Source: Hetaerina americana
Lineage: Eukaryota; Arthropoda; Insecta; Odonata; Calopterygidae
NCBI GenBank assembly: GCA_022747635.1
Contig: JAKTNV010000063.1
Coordinates: 124,001-188,000 of the forward strand
Reading direction: 5' to 3'
Length of the DNA stretch: 64,000 nucleotides
In this document: one piece after another, positions 27,045 through 40,570 of the stretch
Position numbering within the stretch: position 1 is the stretch's first letter
How the letters are laid out: the number at the start of each line of letters is the position of its first letter
Notes under the pieces: model-generated
The model's input: only the letters and a program-made list of their open reading frames with translations
What the model was told of the DNA's origin: nothing
Databases searched by the model: none
Program-made: the position numbers and the translations under genes

Positions 27045-27058
27045 ACCAATCCACGCGA
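27045..27058 (+). repeat. Target-site duplication, right, SINE copy 1
   Basis: Second copy of accaatccacgcga. After it the monomer resumes in register (tagaggacgaag). The insertion therefore adds exactly 323 bp (309 of element plus 14 of duplication), which matches the 691-bp length of monomer 73. Confidence 0.92.
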
Positions 27059-27183
27059 TAGAGGACGAAGAACCGATCACTCGGAGCCAAAAACACCACA
27101 AAATTAATTCTAACCGCGGAAATACGCCTAACCTTAATCGATATCCGTTCCGACCCTAATGGTCCAAATCTAAACCTATCGCA

Positions 27184-29759
27184 AGTGTTCCTCTTGAAGT
27201 GTCGGCATTCTTGATTATTTGGTGTCCATTCTCCAAATCACGGTGTCCTTTCATTTTCTTCTTTCTTCATCGGACGTCTAACATGGTCCATGTCTTTTGT
27301 ATCTGTAAGAGAACGGATTAGTTCATACAAAATATACACTTAGCGTCAGTGGTTCCAAAGATCAAAACTTCGTCTACAATCACGGAATTGGCAGAGCGAC
27401 GACATGTCGAAAACCAATCCACGCGATAGAGGACGAAGAACCGATGACTCGGAGCCAAAAACACCACAAAATTAATTCTAACCGCGGAAATACGCCTAAC
27501 CTTAATCGATATCCATTCCGACCCTAATGGTCCAAATCTAAACCTATCGCAAGTGTTCCTCTTGAAGTGTCGGCATTCTTGATTATTTGGTGTCCATTCT
27601 CCAAATCACGGTGTCCTTTCATTTTCTTCTTTCTTCATCGGACGTCTAACATGGTCCATGTCTTTTGTATCTGTAAGAGAACGGATTAGTTCATACAAAA
27701 TATACACTTAGCGTCAGTGGTTCCAAAGATCAAAACTTCGTCTACAATCACGGAATTGGCAGAGCGACGAAGGATCGAAAACCAACCCACGCAATAGAGG
27801 ACGAAGAACCGATCACTCGGAGCCAAAAACACCACAAAATTAATTCTAACCGCGGAAATACGCCTAACCTTAATCGATATCCGTTCCGACCCTAATGGTC
27901 CAAATCTAAACCTATCGCAAGTGTTCCTCTTGAAGTGTCGGCATTCTTGATTATTTGGTGTCCATTCTCCAAATCACGGTGTCCTTTCATTTTCTTGTTT
28001 CTTCATCAGACGCCTTAGATGGTCCATGTCTTTTGTATCTGTAAGAGAACGGATTAGTTCATACAAAATATACACTTAGTGTCAGTGGTTCCAAAGATCA
28101 AAACTTCGTCTACAATCACGGAATTGGCAGAGCGACGACATGTCGAAAACCAATCCACGCGATAGAGGACGAAGAACCGATGACTCGGAGCCAAAAACAC
28201 CACAAAATTAATTCTAACCGCGGAAATACGCCTAACCTTAATCGATATCCGTTCCGACCCTAATGGTCCAAATCTAAACCTATCACTAGTGTTCCTCTTA
28301 AGGTATCAGCATTCTTGATTATTTGGTGTCCATTCTCCAAATCACGGTGTCCTTTCATTTTCTTGTTTCTTCATCAGACGCCTTAGATGGTCCATGTCCT
28401 TTGTATCTGTAAGAGAACGGATTAGTTCATACAAAATATACACTTAGTGTCAGTGGTTCCAAAGATCAAAACTTCGTCTACAATCACGGAATTGGCAGAG
28501 CGACGACATGTCGAAAACCAATCCACGCGATAGAGGACGAAGAACCGATGACTCGGAGCCAAAAACACCACAAAATTAATTCTAATCGCGGAAATACGCC
28601 TAACCTTAATCGATATCCGTTCCGACCCTAATGGTCCAAATCTAAACCTATCACTAGTGTTCCTCTTAAGGTATCAGCATTCTTGATTATTTGGTGTCCA
28701 TTCTCCAAATCACGGTGTCCTTTCATTTTCTTGTTTCTTCATCAGACGCCTTAGATGGTCCATGTCTTTTGTATCTGTAAGAGAACGGATTAGTTCATAC
28801 AAAATATACACTTAGTGTCAGTGGTTCCAAAGATCAAAATTTCGTCTACAATCACGGAATTGGCAGAGCGACGACATGTCGAAAACCAATCCACGCGATA
28901 GAAAACGAAGAACCGATCACTCGGAGCCAAAAACACCACAAAATTAAGTCTAACCGCGGAGATACGCCTAACCTTAATCGAGAATTATTCCGACCCTAAT
29001 GGTCCAAATCTAAACCTATCGCAAGTGTTCCTCTTGAAGAGTCGGCATTCTTGATTATTTGGTGTCCATTCTCCAAATCACGGTGTCCTTTCATTTTCTT
29101 CTTTCTTCATCGGACGTCTAACATGGTCCATGTCTTTTGTATCTGTAAGAGAACGGATTAGTTCATACAAAATATACACTTAGCGTCAGTGGTTCCAAAG
29201 ATCAAAACTTCGTCTACAATCACGGAATTGGCAGAGCGACGACATGTCGAAAACCAATCCACGCGATAGAGGACGAAGAACCGATCACTCGGAGCCAAAA
29301 ACACCACAAAATTAAGTCTAACCGCGGAGATACGCCTAACCTTAATCGATATCCGTTCCGACCCTAATGGTCCAAATCTAAACCTATCACTAGTGTTCCC
29401 CTTGAAGTGTCGGCATTCTTGATCATTTGGTGTCCATTCTCCAAATCACGGTGTCTTTTCATTTTCTTGTTTCTTCATCAGACGCCTAAGATGGTCCATG
29501 TCTTTTGTATCTGTAAGAGAACGGATTAGTTCATACAAAATATACATTTAGTGTCAGTGGTTCCAAAGATCAAAACTTCGTCTACAATCACGGAATTGGC
29601 AGAGCGACGACATGTCGAAAACCAATCCACGCGATAGAGGACGAAGAACCGATGACTCGGAGCCAAAAACACCACAAAATTAATTCTAACCGCGGAAATA
29701 CGCCTAACCTTAATCGATATCCATTCCGACCCTAATGGTCCAAATCTAAACCTATCGCA
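27184..29759. repeat. Satellite monomers 74-80
   Basis: Seven monomers after SINE copy 1. Monomers 74-75 (cggacgtctaac type, the second with aaggatcg at 27771) match the monomers after SINE copy 3, where aaggatcg lies at the same 1,035-bp distance from the SINE start. The match ends after that, and the block closes with the gtgttccccttg marker monomer at 29392. Confidence 0.8.
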
Positions 29760-31599
29760 AGTGTTCCTCTTGAAGTGTCGGCATTCTTGATTATTTGGTG
29801 TCCATTCTCCAAATCACGGTGTCCTTTCATTTTCTTGTTTCTTCATCAGACGCCTTACATGGTCCATGCCTTTTGTATCTGCAAGAGAACGGATTAGTTC
29901 ATACAAAATATACACTTAGCGTCAGTGGTTCCAAAGATCCAAACTTCGTCTACAATCACGGAATTGGCAGAGCGACGACATGTCGAAAACCAACCCACGC
30001 AATAGAGGACGAAGAACCGATCACTCGGAGCCAAAAACACCACAAAATTAAGTCTAACCGCGGAGATACGCCTAACCTTAATCGAGATACATTCCGACCC
30101 TAATGGTCCAAATCTAAACCTATCGCAAGTGTTCCTCTTGAAGTGTCGGCATTCTTGATTATTTGGTGTCCATTCTCCAAATCACGGTGTCCTTTCATTT
30201 TCTTCATTCTTCATCAGACGCCTAAGATGGTCCATGTCTTTTGTATCTGTAAGAGAACGGATTAGTTCATACAAAATATACACTTAGCGTCAGTGGTTCC
30301 AAAGATCAAAACTTCGTCTACAATCACGGAATTGGCAGAGCGACGACATGTCGAAAACCAATCCACGCGATAGAGGACGAAGAACCGATGACTCGGAGCC
30401 AAAAACATCACAAAATTAATTCTAACCGCGGAAATACGCCTAACCTTAATCGATATCCATTCCGACCCTAATGGTCCAAATCTAAACCTATCGCAAGTGT
30501 TCCTCTTGAAGTGTCGGCATTCTTGATTATTTGGTGTCCATTCTCCAAATCACGGTGTCCTTTCATTTTCTTCATTCTTCATCAGACGCCTAAGATGGTC
30601 CATGTCTTTCGTATCTGTAAGAGAACGGATTAGTTCATACAAAATATACACTTAGCGTCAGTGGTTCCAAAGATCAAAACTTCGTCTACAATCACGGAAT
30701 TGGCAGAGCGACGAAGGGTCGAAAACCAACCCACGCAATAGAGGACGAAGAACCGATCACTCGGAGCCAAAAACACCACAAAATTAAGTCTAACCGCGGA
30801 AATACGCCTAACCTTAATCGAGATACATTCCGACCCTAATGGTCCAAATCGAAACCTATCGCAAGTGTTCCTCTTCAAGTGTCGGCATTCTTGATTATTT
30901 GGTGTCCATTCTCCAAATCACGGTGTCCTTTCATTTTCTTCATTCTTCATCAGACGCCTAAGATGGTCCATGTCTTTTGTATCTGTAAGAGAACGGATTA
31001 GTTCATACAAAATATACACTTAGTGTCAGTGGTTCCAAAGATCAAAACTTCGTCTACAATCACGGAATTGGCAGAGCGACGACATGTCGAAAACCAATCC
31101 ACGCGATAGAGGACGAAGAACCGATGACTCGGAGCCAAAAACACCACAAAATTAATTCTAACCGCGGAAATACGCCTAACCTTAATCGATATCCGTTCCG
31201 ACCCTAATGGTCCAAATCTAAACCTATCGCAAGTGTTCCTCTTGAAGTGTCGACATTCTTGATTATTTGGTGTCCATTCTCCAAATCACGGTGTCCTTTC
31301 ATTTTCTTCATTCTTCATCAGACGCCTAAGATGGTCCATGTCTATTGTATCTGTAAGAGAACGGATTAGTTCATACAAAATATACACTTAGCGTCGGGGG
31401 TTCCAAAGATCAAAACTTCGTCTACAATCACGGAATTGGCAGAGCGACGAAGGGTCGAAAACCAACCCACGCAATAGAGGACGAAGAACCGATCACTCGG
31501 AGCCAAAAACACCACAAAATTAATTCTAACCGCGGAAATACGCCTAACCTTAATCGATATCCATTCCGACCCTAATGGTCCAAATCTAAACCTATCACT
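29760..31599. repeat. Core higher-order module (monomers 81-85)
   Basis: A clean five-monomer (1,840 bp) module with ccatgccttttg (near 29866), aaaaacatcac (30403), tctttcgtatc (30607), tgtcag (31023) and cgtcggggg (31392). The last monomer also has tctattgtatc at 31341, a variant limited to monomers 85-125. It can be aligned monomer by monomer with 35280-37119, 41446-43285 and 45126-46965. Confidence 0.88.
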
Positions 31600-34500
31600 A
31601 GTGTTCCTCTTGAGGTATCAGCATTCTTGATTATTTGGTGTCCATTCTCCAAATCACGGTGTCCTTTCATTTTCTTGTTTCTTCATCAGACGCCTTAGAT
31701 GGTCCATGTCTTTTGTATCTGTAAGAGAACGGATTAGTTCATACAAAATATACACTTAGTGTCAGTGGTTCCAAAGATCAAAATTTCGTCTACAATCACG
31801 GAATTGGCAGAGCGACGACATGTCGAAAACAAACCCACGCAATAGAGGACGAAGAACCGATCACTCGGAGTCAAAAACACCACAAAATTAATTCTAACCG
31901 CGGAAATACGCCTAACCTTAATCGATATCCATTCCGACCCTAATGGTCCAAATCTAAACCTATCACTAGTGTTCCTCTTGAGGTATCAGCATTCTTGATT
32001 ATTTGGTGTCCATTCTCCAAATCACGGTGTCCTTTCATTTTCTTCTTTCTTCATCAGACGCCTTAGATGGTCCATGTCTTTTGTATCTGTTAGAGAACGG
32101 ATTAGTTCATAAAAAATATACACTTAGTGTCAGTGGTTCCAAAGATCAAAATTTCGTCTACAATCACGGAATTGGCAGAGCGACGAAGGGTCGAAAACCA
32201 ACCCACGCAATAGAGGACGAAAAACCGATCACTCCGAGCCAAAAACACCACAAAATTAAGTCTAACCGCGGAGATACGCCTAACCTTAATCGAGATACAT
32301 TCCGACCCTAATGGTCAAAATCTAAACCTATTGCAATTGTTCCTCTTGAAGTGTCGGCATTCTTGATTATTTGGTGTCCATTCTCCAAATCACGGTGTCC
32401 TTTCATTTTCTTCTTTCTTCATCGGACGTCTAACATGGTCCATGTCTTTTGTATCTGTAAGAGAACGGATTAGTTCATACAAAATATACACTTAGCGTCA
32501 GTGGTTCCAAAGATCAAAACTTCGTCTACAATCACGGAATTGGCAGAGCGACGACATGTCGAAAACCAATCCACGCGATAGAGGACGAAGAACCGATGAC
32601 TCGGAGCCAAAAACACCACAAAATTAATTCTAACCGCGGAAATACGCCTAACCTTAATCGATATCCGTTCCGACCCTAATGGTCCAAATCTAAACCTATC
32701 ACTAGTGTTCCTCTTGAGGTATCAGCATTCTTGATTATTTGGTGTCCATTCTCCAAATCACGGTGTCCTTTCATTTTCTTGTTTCTTCATCAGACGCCTT
32801 AGATGGTCCATGTCTTTTGTATCTGTAAGAGAACGGATTAGTTCATACAAAATATACACTTAGTGTCAGTGGTTCCAAAGATCAAAACTTCGTCTACAAT
32901 CACGGAATTGGCAGAGCGACGACATGTCGAAAACCAAGCCACGCGATAGAGGACGAAGAACCGATTACTCGGAGCCAAAAACACCACAAAATTAATTCTA
33001 ACCGCGGAAATACGCCTAACCTTAATCGATATCCGTTCCGACCCTAATGGTCCAAATCTAAACCTATCGCAAGTGTTCCTCTTGAAGTGTCGACATTCTT
33101 GATTATTTGGTGTCCATTCTCCAAATCACGGTGTCCTTTCATTTTCTTCATTCTTCATCAGACGCTTAAGATGGTCCATGTCTATTGTATCTGTAAGAGA
33201 ACGGATTAGTTCATACAAAATATACACTTAGCGTCGGGGGTTCCAAAGATCAAAACTTCGTCTACAATCACGGAATTGGCAGAGCGACGAAGGGTCGAAA
33301 ACCAACCCACGCAATAGAGGACGAAGAACCGATCACTCGGAGCCAAAAACACCACAAAATTAATTCTAACCGCGGAAATACGCCTAACCTTAATCGATAT
33401 CCATTCCGACCCTAATGGTCCAAATCTAAACCTATCACTAGTGTTCCTCTTGAGGTATCAGCATTCTTGATTATTTGGTGTCCATTCTCCAAATCACGGT
33501 GTCCTTTCATTTTCTTGTTTCTTCATCAGACGCCTTAGATGGTCCATGTCTTTTGTATCTGTAAGAGAACGGATTAGTTCATACAAAATATACACTTAGT
33601 GTCAGTGGTTCCAAAGATCAAAATTTCGTCTACAATCACGGAATTGGCAGAGCGACGACATGTCGAAAACAAACCCACGCAATAGAGGACGAAGAACCGA
33701 TCACTCGGAGTCAAAAACACCACAAAATTAATTCTAACCGCGGAAATACGCCTAACCTTAATCGATATCCATTCCGACCCTAATGGTCCAAATCTAAACC
33801 TATCACTAGTGTTCCTCTTGAGGTATCAGCATTCTTGATTATTTGGTGTCCATTCTCCAAATCACGGTGTCCTTTCATTTTCTTCTTTCTTCATCAGACG
33901 CCTTAGATGGTCCATGTCTTTTGTATCTGTTAGAGAACGGATTAGTTCATAAAAAATATACACTTAGTGTCAGTGGTTCCAAAGATCAAAATTTCGTCTA
34001 CAATCACGGAATTGGCAGAGCGACGAAGGGTCGAAAACCAACCCACGCAATAGAGGACGAAAAACCGATCACTCCGAGCCAAAAACACCACAAAATTAAG
34101 TCTAACCGCGGAGATACGCCTAACCTTAATCGAGATACATTCCGACCCTAATGGTCAAAATCTAAACCTATCGCAATTGTTCCTCTTGAAGTGTCGGCAT
34201 TCTTGATTATTTGGTGTCCATTCTCCAAATCACGGTGTCCTTTCATTTTCTTCTTTCTTCATCGGACGTCTAACATGGTCCATGTCTTTTGTATCTGTAA
34301 GAGAACGGATTAGTTCATACAAAATATACACTTAGCGTCAGTGGTTCCAAAGATCAAAACTTCGTCTACAATCACGGAATTGGCAGAGCGACGACATGTC
34401 GAAAACCAATCCACGCGATAGAGGACGAAGAACCGATGACTCGGAGCCAAAAACACCACAAAATTAATTCTAACCGCGGAAATACGCCTAACCTTAATCG

Positions 34501-34911
34501 ATATCCGTTCCGACCCTAATGGTCCAAATCTATACCTATCACTAGTGTTCCTCTTGAGGTATCAGCATTCTTGATTATTTGGTGTCCATTCTCCAAATCA
34601 CGGTGTCCTTTCATTTTCTTGTTTCTTCATCAGACGCCTTAGATGGTCCATGTCTTTTGTATCTGTAAGAGAACGGATTAGTTCATACAAAATATACACT
34701 TAGTGTCAGTGGTTCCAAAGATCAAAACTTCGTCTACAATCACGGAATTGGCAGAGCGACGACATGTCGAAAACCAAGCCACGCGATAGAGGACGAAGAA
34801 CCGATTACTCGGAGCCAAAAACACCACAAAATTAATTCTAACCGCGGAAATACGCCTAACCTTAATCGATATCCGTTCCGACCCTAATGGTCCAAATCTA
34901 AACCTATCACT
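31232..34911. repeat. Tandem duplication of a five-monomer block (1,840 bp x 2)
   Basis: Units 31232-33071 and 33072-34911 share, exactly 1,840 bp apart, tctattgtatc (31341/33181), cgtcggggg (31392/33232), aaaacaaaccc (31826/33666), tctgttagag (near 32087/33927), caattgttcc (near 32335/34175), and gattactcgg (near 32963/34803). Private differences are few, for example attgcaattg in unit 1 against atcgcaattg in unit 2, indicating a recent event. Confidence 0.9.
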
Positions 34912-35279
34912 AGTGTTCCCCTTGAAGTGTCGGCATTCTTGATCATTTGGTGTCCATTCTCCAAATCACGGTGTCTTTTCATTTTCTTGTTTCTTCATCA
35001 GACGCCTAAGATGGTCCATGTCTTTTGTATCTGTAAGAGAACGGATTAGTTCATACAAAATATACATTTAGTGTCAGTGGTTCCAAAGATCAAAACTTCG
35101 TCCACAATCACGGAATTGGCAGAGCGACGACATGTCGAAAACCAATCCACGCGATAGAGGACGAAGAACCGATGACTCGGAGCCAAAAACACCACAAAAT
35201 TAATTCTAACCGCGGAAATACGCCTAACCTTAATCGATATCCATTCCGACCCTAATGGTCCAAATCTAAACCTATCGCA

Positions 35280-37119
35280 AGTGTTCCTCTTGAAGTGTCG
35301 GCATTCTTGATTATTTGGTGTCCATTCTCCAAATCACGGTGTCCTTTCATTTTCTTGTTTCTTCATCAGACGCCTTAGATGGTCCATGCCTTTTGTATCT
35401 GTAAGAGAACGGATTAGTTCATACAAAATATACACTTAGCGTCAGTGGTTCCAAAGATCAAAACTTCGTCTACAATCACGGAATTGGCAGAGCGACGACA
35501 TGTCGAAAACCAACCCACGCAATAGAGGACGAAGAACCGATCACTCGGAGCCAAAAACACCACAAAATTAAGTCTAACCGCGGAGATACGCCTAACCTTA
35601 ATCGAGATACATTCCGACCCTAATGGTCCAAATCTAAACCTATCGCAAGTGTTCCTCTTGAAGTGTCGGCATTCTTGATTATTTGGTGTCCATTCTCCAA
35701 ATCACGGTGTCCTTTCATTTTCTTCATTCTTCATCAGACGCCTAAGATGGTCCATGTCTTTTGTATCTGTAAGAGAACGGATTAGTTCATACAAAATATA
35801 CACTTAGCGTCAGTGGTTCCAAAGATCAAAACTTCGTCTACAATCACGGAATTGGCAGAGCGACGACATGTCGAAAACCAATCCACGCGATAGAGGACGA
35901 AGAACCGATGACTCGGAGCCAAAAACATCACAAAATTAATTCTAACCGCGGAAATACGCCTAACCTTAATCGATATCCATTCCGACCCTAATGGTCCAAA
36001 TCTAAACCTATCGCAAGTGTTCCTCTTGAAGTGTCGGCATTCTTGATTATTTGGTGTCCATTCTCCAAATCACGGTGTCCTTTCATTTTCTTCATTCTTC
36101 ATCAGACGCCTAAGATGGTCCATGTCTTTCGTATCTGTAAGAGAACGGATTAGTTCATACAAAATATACACTTAGCGTCAGTGGTTCCAAAGATCAAAAC
36201 TTCGTCTACAATCACGGAATTGGCAGAGCGACGAAGGGTCGAAAACCAACCCACGCAATAGAGGACGAAGAACCGATCACTCGGAGCCAAAAACACCACA
36301 AAATTAAGTCTAACCGCGGAAATACGCCTAACCTTAATCGAGATACATTCCGACCCTAATGGTCCAAATCTAAACCTATCGCAAGTGTTCCTCTTGAAGT
36401 GTCGGCATTCTTGATTATTTGGTGTCAATTCTCCAAATCACGGTGTCCTTTCATTTTCTTCATTCTTCATCAGACGCCTAAGATGGTCCATGTCTTTTGT
36501 ATCTGTAAGAGAACGGATTAGTTCATACAAAATATACACTTAGTGTCAGTGGTTCCAAAGATCAAAACTTCGTCTACAATCACGGAATTGGCAGAGCGAC
36601 GACATGTCGAAAACCAATCCACGCGATAGAGGACGAAGAACCGATGACTCGGAGCCAAAAACACCACAAAATTAATTCTAACCGCGGAAATACGCCTAAC
36701 CTTAATCGATATCCGTTCCGACCCTAATGGTCCAAATCTAAACCTATCGCAAGTGTTCCTCTTGAAGTGTCGACATTCTTGATTATTTAGTGTCCATTCT
36801 CCAAATCACGGTGTCCTTTCATTTTCTTCATTCTTCATCAGACGCCTAAGATGGTCCATGTCTATTGTATCTGTAAGAGAACGGATTAGTTCATACAAAA
36901 TATACACTTAGCGTCGGGGGTTCCAAAGATCAAAACTTCGTCTACAATCACGGAATTGGCAGAGCGACGAAGGGTCGAAAACCAACCCACGCAATAGAGG
37001 ACGAAGAACCGATCACTCGAAGCCAAAAACACCACAAAATTAATTCTAACCGCGGAAATACGCCTAACCTTAATCGATATCCATTCCGACCCTAATGGTC
37101 CAAATCTAAACCTATCACT
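35280..37119. repeat. Core higher-order module (monomers 96-100)
   Basis: Five-monomer module in the same order as at 29760: ccatgccttttg, aaaaacatcac (35923), tctttcgtatc (36127), tgtcag and cgtcggggg (36912). It lies 15 monomers (5,520 bp) after the preceding module. Its fourth monomer reads ggtgtcaattctcc (36421), a variant that marks the start of the 2,163-bp SINE-bearing repeat. Confidence 0.87.
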
Positions 37120-38098
37120 AGTGTTCCTCTTGAGGTATCAGCATTCTTGATTATTTGGTGTCCATTCTCCAAATCACGGTGTCCTTTCATTTTCTTGTTT
37201 CTTCATCAGACGCCTTAGATGGTCCATGTCTTTTGTATCTGTAAGAGAACGGATTAGTTCATACAAAATATACACTTAGTGTCAGTGGTTCCAAAGATCA
37301 AAATTTCGTCTACAATCACGGAATTGGCAGAGCGACGACATGTCGAAAACAAACCCACGCAATAGAGGACGAAGAACCGATCACTCGGAGTCAAAAACAC
37401 CACAAAATTAATTCTAACCGCGGAAATACGCCTAACCTTAATCGATATCCATTCCGACCCTAATGGTCCAAATCTAAACCTATCACTAGTGTTCCTCTTG
37501 AGGTATCAGCATTCTTGATTATTTGGTGTCCATTCTCCAAATCACGGTGTCCTTTCATTTTCTTGTTTCTTCATCAGACGCCTTAGATGGTCCATGTCTT
37601 TTGTATCTGTAAGAGAACGGATTAGTTCATACAAAATATACACTTAGTGTCAGTGGTTCCAAAGATCAAAACTTCGTCTACAATCACGGAATTGGCAGAG
37701 CGACGACATGTCGAAAACCAATCCACGCGATAGAGGACGAAGAACCGATGACTCGGAGCCAAAAACACCACAAAATTAATTCTAACCGCGGAAATACGCC
37801 TAACCTTAATCGATATCCGTTCCGACCCTAATGGTCCAAATCTAAACCTATCACTAGTGTTCCTCTTGAGGTATCAGCATTCTTGATTATTTGGTGTCCA
37901 TTCTCCAAATCACGGTGTCCTTTCATTTTCTTCTTTCTTCATCGGACGTCTAACATGGTCCATGTCTTTTGTATCTGTAAGAGAACGGATTAGTTCATAC
38001 AAAATATACACTTAGCGTCAGTGGTTCCAAAGATCAAAACTTCGTCTACAATCACGGAATTGGCAGAGCGACGACATGTCGAAAACCAATCCACGCGA

Positions 38099-38407
38099 GG
38101 GGATCGAGATGGTGCGGGGGCTAACGTACTGTCTTTCCACCCAGAGAGCCCGGGTTCAAATCCCGGCGGTGTTGAATATTTTTCGGAGGTATCTCGATCC
38201 CTACTTGAGGTTCTTTGTGGAGGGCACTTTGAGTGAGTACGCCGTCCGTCGGATGGGACGTTAAGCTGTTGACCCCTTGGCGCCTTTCGTTAAGAGTAGG
38301 CTAATGCCGACGCCGGGTTTATCTCCACCCTTCATCCTTTCCTGTCCATCCCCTATGGCGCAAATGACCTCAGCAGTCGGTCGCCTCCCCTCAATACTAC
38401 TACTACT
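38099..38407 (+). mobile_element. tRNA-derived SINE, copy 2
   Basis: 309 bp at offset 243 of monomer 103, with target duplications at 38085-38098 and 38408-38421. It is identical to copies 3-6 except T at 38212 (gaggttcttt, where they have G and copy 1 has C). It begins 30 monomers plus one 323-bp insertion after copy 1. Its downstream monomer is a cattcttc type, unlike the cggacgtctaac type that follows copies 1 and 3. Confidence 0.93.
38110..38163 (+). promoter_or_regulatory. Internal Pol III A and B boxes, SINE copy 2
   Basis: Same A-box-like tggtgcggggg and perfect B box ggttcaaatcc as in copy 1, at the same distance from the element start. Confidence 0.78.
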
Positions 38408-40261
38408 ACCAATCCACGCGATAGAGGACGAAGAACCGATCACTCGGAGCCAAAAACACCACAAAATTAATTCTAACCGCGGAAATACGCCTAACCTTAA
38501 TCGATATCCGTTCCGACCCTAATGGTCCAAATCTAAACCTATCGCAAGTGTTCCTCTTGAAGTGTCGGCATTCTTGATTATTTGGTGTCAATTCTCCAAA
38601 TCACGGTGTCCTTTCATTTTCTTCATTCTTCATCAGACGCCTAAGATGGTCCATGTCTTTTGTATCTGTAAGAGAACGGATTAGTTCATACAAAATATAC
38701 ACTTAGTGTCAGTGGTTCCAAAGATCAAAACTTCGTCTACAATCACGGAATTGGCAGAGCGACGACATGTCGAAAACCAATCCACGCGATAGAGGACGAA
38801 GAACCGATGACTCGGAGCCAAAAACACCACAAAATTAATTCTAACCGCGGAAATACGCCTAACCTTAATCGATATCCGTTCCGACCCTAATGGTCCAAAT
38901 CTAAACCTATCGCAAGTGTTCCTCTTGAAGTGTCGACATTCTTGATTATTTGGTGTCCATTCTCCAAATCACGGTGTCCTTTCATTTTCTTCATTCTTCA
39001 TCAGACGCCTAAGATGGTCCATGTCTATTGTATCTGTAAGAGAACGGATTAGTTCATACAAAATATACACTTAGCGTCGGGGGTTCCAAAGATCAAAACT
39101 TCGTCTACAATCACGGAATTGGCAGAGCGACGAAGGGTCGAAAACCAACCCACGCAATAGAGGACGAAGAACCGATCACTCGGAGCCAAAAACACCACAA
39201 AATTAATTCTAACCGCGGAAATACGCCTAACCTTAATCGATATCCATTCCGACCCTAATGGTCCAAATCTAAACCTATCACTAGTGTTCCTCTTGAGGTA
39301 TCAGCATTCTTGATTATTTGGTGTCCATTCTCCAAATCACGGTGTCCTTTCATTTTCTTGTTTCTTCATCAGACGCCTTAGATGGTCCATGTCTTTTGTA
39401 TCTGTAAGAGAACGGATTAGTTCATACAAAATATACACTTAGTGTCAGTGGTTCCAAAGATCAAAATTTCGTCTACAATCACGGAATTGGCAGAGCGACG
39501 ACATGTCGAAAACAAACCCACGCAATAGAGGACGAAGAACCGATCACTCGGAGTCAAAAACACCACAAAATTAATTCTAACCGCGGAAATACGCCTAACC
39601 TTAATCGATATCCATTCCGACCCTAATGGTCCAAATCTAAACCTATCACTAGTGTTCCTCTTGAGGTATCAGCATTCTTGATTATTTGGTGTCCATTCTC
39701 CAAATCACGGTGTCCTTTCATTTTCTTGTTTCTTCATCAGACGCCTTAGATGGTCCATGTCTTTTGTATCTGTAAGAGAACGGATTAGTTCATACAAAAT
39801 ATACACTTAGTGTCAGTGGTTCCAAAGATCAAAACTTCGTCTACAATCACGGAATTGGCAGAGCGACGACATGTCGAAAACCAATCCACGCGATAGAGGA
39901 CGAAGAACCGATGACTCGGAGCCAAAAACACCACAAAATTAATTCTAACCGCGGAAATACGCCTAACCTTAATCGATATCCGTTCCGACCCTAATGGTCC
40001 AAATCTAAACCTATCACTAGTGTTCCTCTTGAGGTATCAGCATTCTTGATTATTTGGTGTCCATTCTCCAAATCACGGTGTCCTTTCATTTTCTTCTTTC
40101 TTCATCGGACGTCTAACATGGTCCATGTCTTTTGTATCTGTAAGAGAACGGATTAGTTCATACAAAATATACACTTAGCGTCAGTGGTTCCAAAGATCAA
40201 AACTTCGTCTACAATCACGGAATTGGCAGAGCGACGACATGTCGAAAACCAATCCACGCGA

Positions 40262-40570
40262 GGGGATCGAGATGGTGCGGGGGCTAACGTACTGTCTTTC
40301 CACCCAGAGAGCCCGGGTTCAAATCCCGGCGGTGTTGAATATTTTTCGGAGGTATCTCGATCCCTACTTGAGGTGCTTTGTGGAGGGCACTTTGAGTGAG
40401 TACGCCGTCCGTCGGATGGGACGTTAAGCTGTTGACCCCTTGGCGCCTTTCGTTAAGAGTAGGCTAATGCCGACGCCGGGTTTATCTCCACCCTTCATCC
40501 TTTCCTGTCCATCCCCTATGGCGCAAATGACCTCAGCAGTCGGTCGCCTCCCCTCAATACTACTACTACT
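40262..40570 (+). mobile_element. tRNA-derived SINE, copy 3
   Basis: 309 bp in monomer 108 with target duplications at 40248-40261 and 40571-40584. It is only five monomers after copy 2, in a 2,163-bp tandem unit. By reading, the sequence is identical to copies 4-6 (gaggtgcttt form). The downstream monomers match those after copy 1 for at least 1 kb. Confidence 0.93.
40273..40326 (+). promoter_or_regulatory. Internal Pol III A and B boxes, SINE copy 3
   Basis: Same box sequences and spacing as in copy 1. Confidence 0.78.

Larger units (their letters stand above)
14352..29391. repeat. Two successive 20-monomer periods
   Basis: The rare marker pair gtgttccccttg plus gatcatttgg occurs at 14352, 21710 and 29392. 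The intervals are 7,358 bp (20 monomers less two 1-bp losses) and 7,682 bp (20 monomers, less one base, plus a 323-bp SINE insertion). Later markers at 34912, 44758 and 48806 are spaced 15, 25 and 11 monomers, so the 20-monomer period breaks down to the right. Content within the two periods matches only in part. Confidence 0.7.
36384..38546. repeat. 2,163-bp SINE-bearing higher-order unit, copy A
   Basis: Five monomers (99-103), the last containing SINE copy 2. Unit B at 38547-40709 repeats it exactly 2,163 bp later: ggtgtcaattctcc at 36421 and 38584, tctattgtatc at 36861 and 39024, cgtcggggg at 36912 and 39075, aaaacaaaccc near 37346 and 39509, and the SINE at 38099 and 40262. Private changes here include gattatttagtg (36788) and ctcgaagcc (37017). 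Confidence 0.92.

Noticed and set aside
26658..27159. Open frames of 62-81 codons over each SINE
   Set aside because: They overlap one another on both strands, run from satellite into SINE, and reappear only because the whole segment was copied.
29795..30103. 102-codon open frames here and at 32003, 33843, 43689 and 47001
   Set aside because: Each is the same satellite frame opened by loss of one stop (tctgtaag changed to tctgcaag or tctgttag). No start context, domain or codon signal, and the frame crosses a monomer boundary.
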